Shown in pieces: positions 7,210 through 7,571 of a stretch of 7,571 nucleotides of DNA (its first letter is position 1; the number at the start of each line of letters is the position of its first letter). The notes beneath the pieces are model-generated. The model was not told the origin of the DNA. It did no database searches and was given only the letters and a program-made list of their open reading frames with translations. The stretch covers positions 1-7,571 of the forward strand of contig SLFV01000269.1 of assembly GCA_007124075.1 (NCBI GenBank), in the 5' to 3' direction. The stretch is from Roseimaritima sp. (GTDB lineage Bacteria > Planctomycetota > Planctomycetia > Pirellulales > Pirellulaceae). The position numbers and the translations under genes were made by a program.

Positions 7210-7335
7210 TAAGGAACCGTTCGGAAATAACTTCGGCATTTTGTTTCTCTCCCATGCTCCGCGCAGCGGAAATCTCATGGGAGAGACCAAGTGAGGGATA
7301 GTAGTACTGCGAAGTTATTTCCGAACGGTTCCTAA
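7210..7335. mobile_element. MITE-like nested palindrome with 23-bp perfect TIRs and TAA target duplication
   Basis: The element body runs 7213-7332 (120 bp). Its ends are perfect 23-bp inverted repeats, starting GGAACCGTTCGG on the left (7213-7235) and ending CCGAACGGTTCC on the right (7310-7332). TAA directly flanks both sides (7210-7212 and 7333-7335), as a 3-bp target duplication would. Nested inside are an 11-bp perfect inverted repeat, TCTCTCCCATG (7246-7256) with CATGGGAGAGA (7276-7286), and a 5-bp hairpin TCCGC-GCA-GCGGA (7258-7270). There is no room for a transposase, so it would be non-autonomous. A 3-bp TNA duplication is known for some IS5-family groups, but parentage is guesswork. 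The alternatives are a structured RNA or a bidirectional terminator for the RND gene; no T-run follows either arm. Confidence 0.6.
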
Positions 7336-7341
7336 GGTATT

Positions 7342-7387
7342 GGAATTCGCCAGAATTGCTCTCACTCCATGAATTCCGGCGAACTCC
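7342..7387. repeat. Imperfect inverted repeat around GAATTC/CGCC motifs
   Basis: GGAATTCGCCAGAATT (7342-7357) pairs with the reverse complement of 7372-7387 at 14 of 16 positions, with a 14-nt loop. Both mismatches are A·C on this strand, so a transcript of the opposite strand would have G·U pairs there and a fully paired stem. That suggests a structure read from the minus strand, or a REP-like dispersed repeat. It begins 7 bp after the TAA that flanks the palindromic element. Confidence 0.5.
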
Positions 7388-7420
7388 ACGATGGACCAAC
7401 CCTCATTTTTAGCCTTCCCG

Positions 7421-7439
7421 GACCACCGGGGGGGTGGTC
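7421..7439. repeat. Short GC-rich hairpin
   Basis: GACCACC (7421-7427) and GGTGGTC (7433-7439) form a perfect 7-bp stem around a loop of five G. No T-run follows on either strand, so terminator function is not supported. The seven-G run at 7428-7434 overlaps the loop and the right arm. Confidence 0.4.
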
Positions 7440-7571
7440 GTCAACCGCGTTAGAGGATTTGCGGTTCGTCCCAAGCGTTGCACGATTGCATTGGTCGTGT
7501 ACGGTTAAGAGCCGTGGGGCGTTCCCGCCTCATTCCCTTTCGTCCGATTCCATTCATCCTGCCACCGATGA

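Larger units (their letters stand above)
7171..7571. other. Non-coding, repeat-rich tail of the window
   Basis: No persuasive gene is seen in these 400 bp. Besides the features listed separately, a small hairpin TTAGCG-ATTCA-CGTTAA (7196-7212, one G·T pair) abuts the left end of the palindromic element. TTGCAC (7478-7483) and TACGGT (7500-7505), 16 bp apart, are a very weak promoter-like pair. An ATG occurs at 7568-7570, right at the edge, and could begin the next gene, but nothing beyond it is visible. Confidence 0.5.

Noticed and set aside
7046..7294. 82-codon open frame overlapping the end of the RND gene
   Set aside because: Its first half is a shadow of the RND frame and its second half runs into the palindromic element; there is no family resemblance.
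7421..7439. Rho-independent terminator at the GACCACC/GGTGGTC hairpin
   Set aside because: No T-run follows the stem on either strand.

Overview
The window suggests a planctomycete of the Pirellulales/Rhodopirellula type. This is inferred from protein character: an MCE lipid-transport cluster followed by a very large two-porter-domain RND/MMPL protein. Other hints are the moderate GC content, the wide gaps between co-directional genes and the lack of clear Shine-Dalgarno sites. No rRNA or marker gene confirms it.

Layout. Positions 1-~450 are strikingly GC-rich (about 71% by hand count over 1-420). They encode an internal piece of a 3-hydroxyisobutyrate dehydrogenase-family NAD(P) oxidoreductase. 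At about 429-452 this reads, in frame, into the last ~55 residues of an MlaE-type ABC permease, ending at 620. The switch coincides with a perfect 14-bp palindrome (435-448) and with residues that suit both families. An artefactual or recombinational join looks more likely than a working fusion. The rest of the window behaves as one coherent locus: an MlaF-like ATPase (817-1701), an MlaD-like MCE protein with a long helical extension (1799-3019), a ~430-bp gap with a terminator-like hairpin and a weak promoter candidate, then a 1240-residue RND/MMPL transporter (3448-7170). The last 400 bp hold no convincing gene but several inverted repeats. The chief one is a ~120-bp nested palindrome with 23-bp perfect terminal inverted repeats and a TAA direct repeat on each side, which looks like a MITE-type element.

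How the genes fit together. The MlaE remnant, MlaF-like ATPase and MlaD-like protein are the permease, motor and periplasmic substrate-binding/tunnel parts of an MCE (Mla-type) lipid transporter of the cell envelope. The RND/MMPL protein could act on the same or related lipids, but here that rests only on its position. Coding order E-F-D, with no MlaB or MlaC in view, differs from the E. coli order F-E-D-C-B. The reading of the left edge matters: if the join is an artefact, the true mlaE 5' part is simply missing from this sequence.
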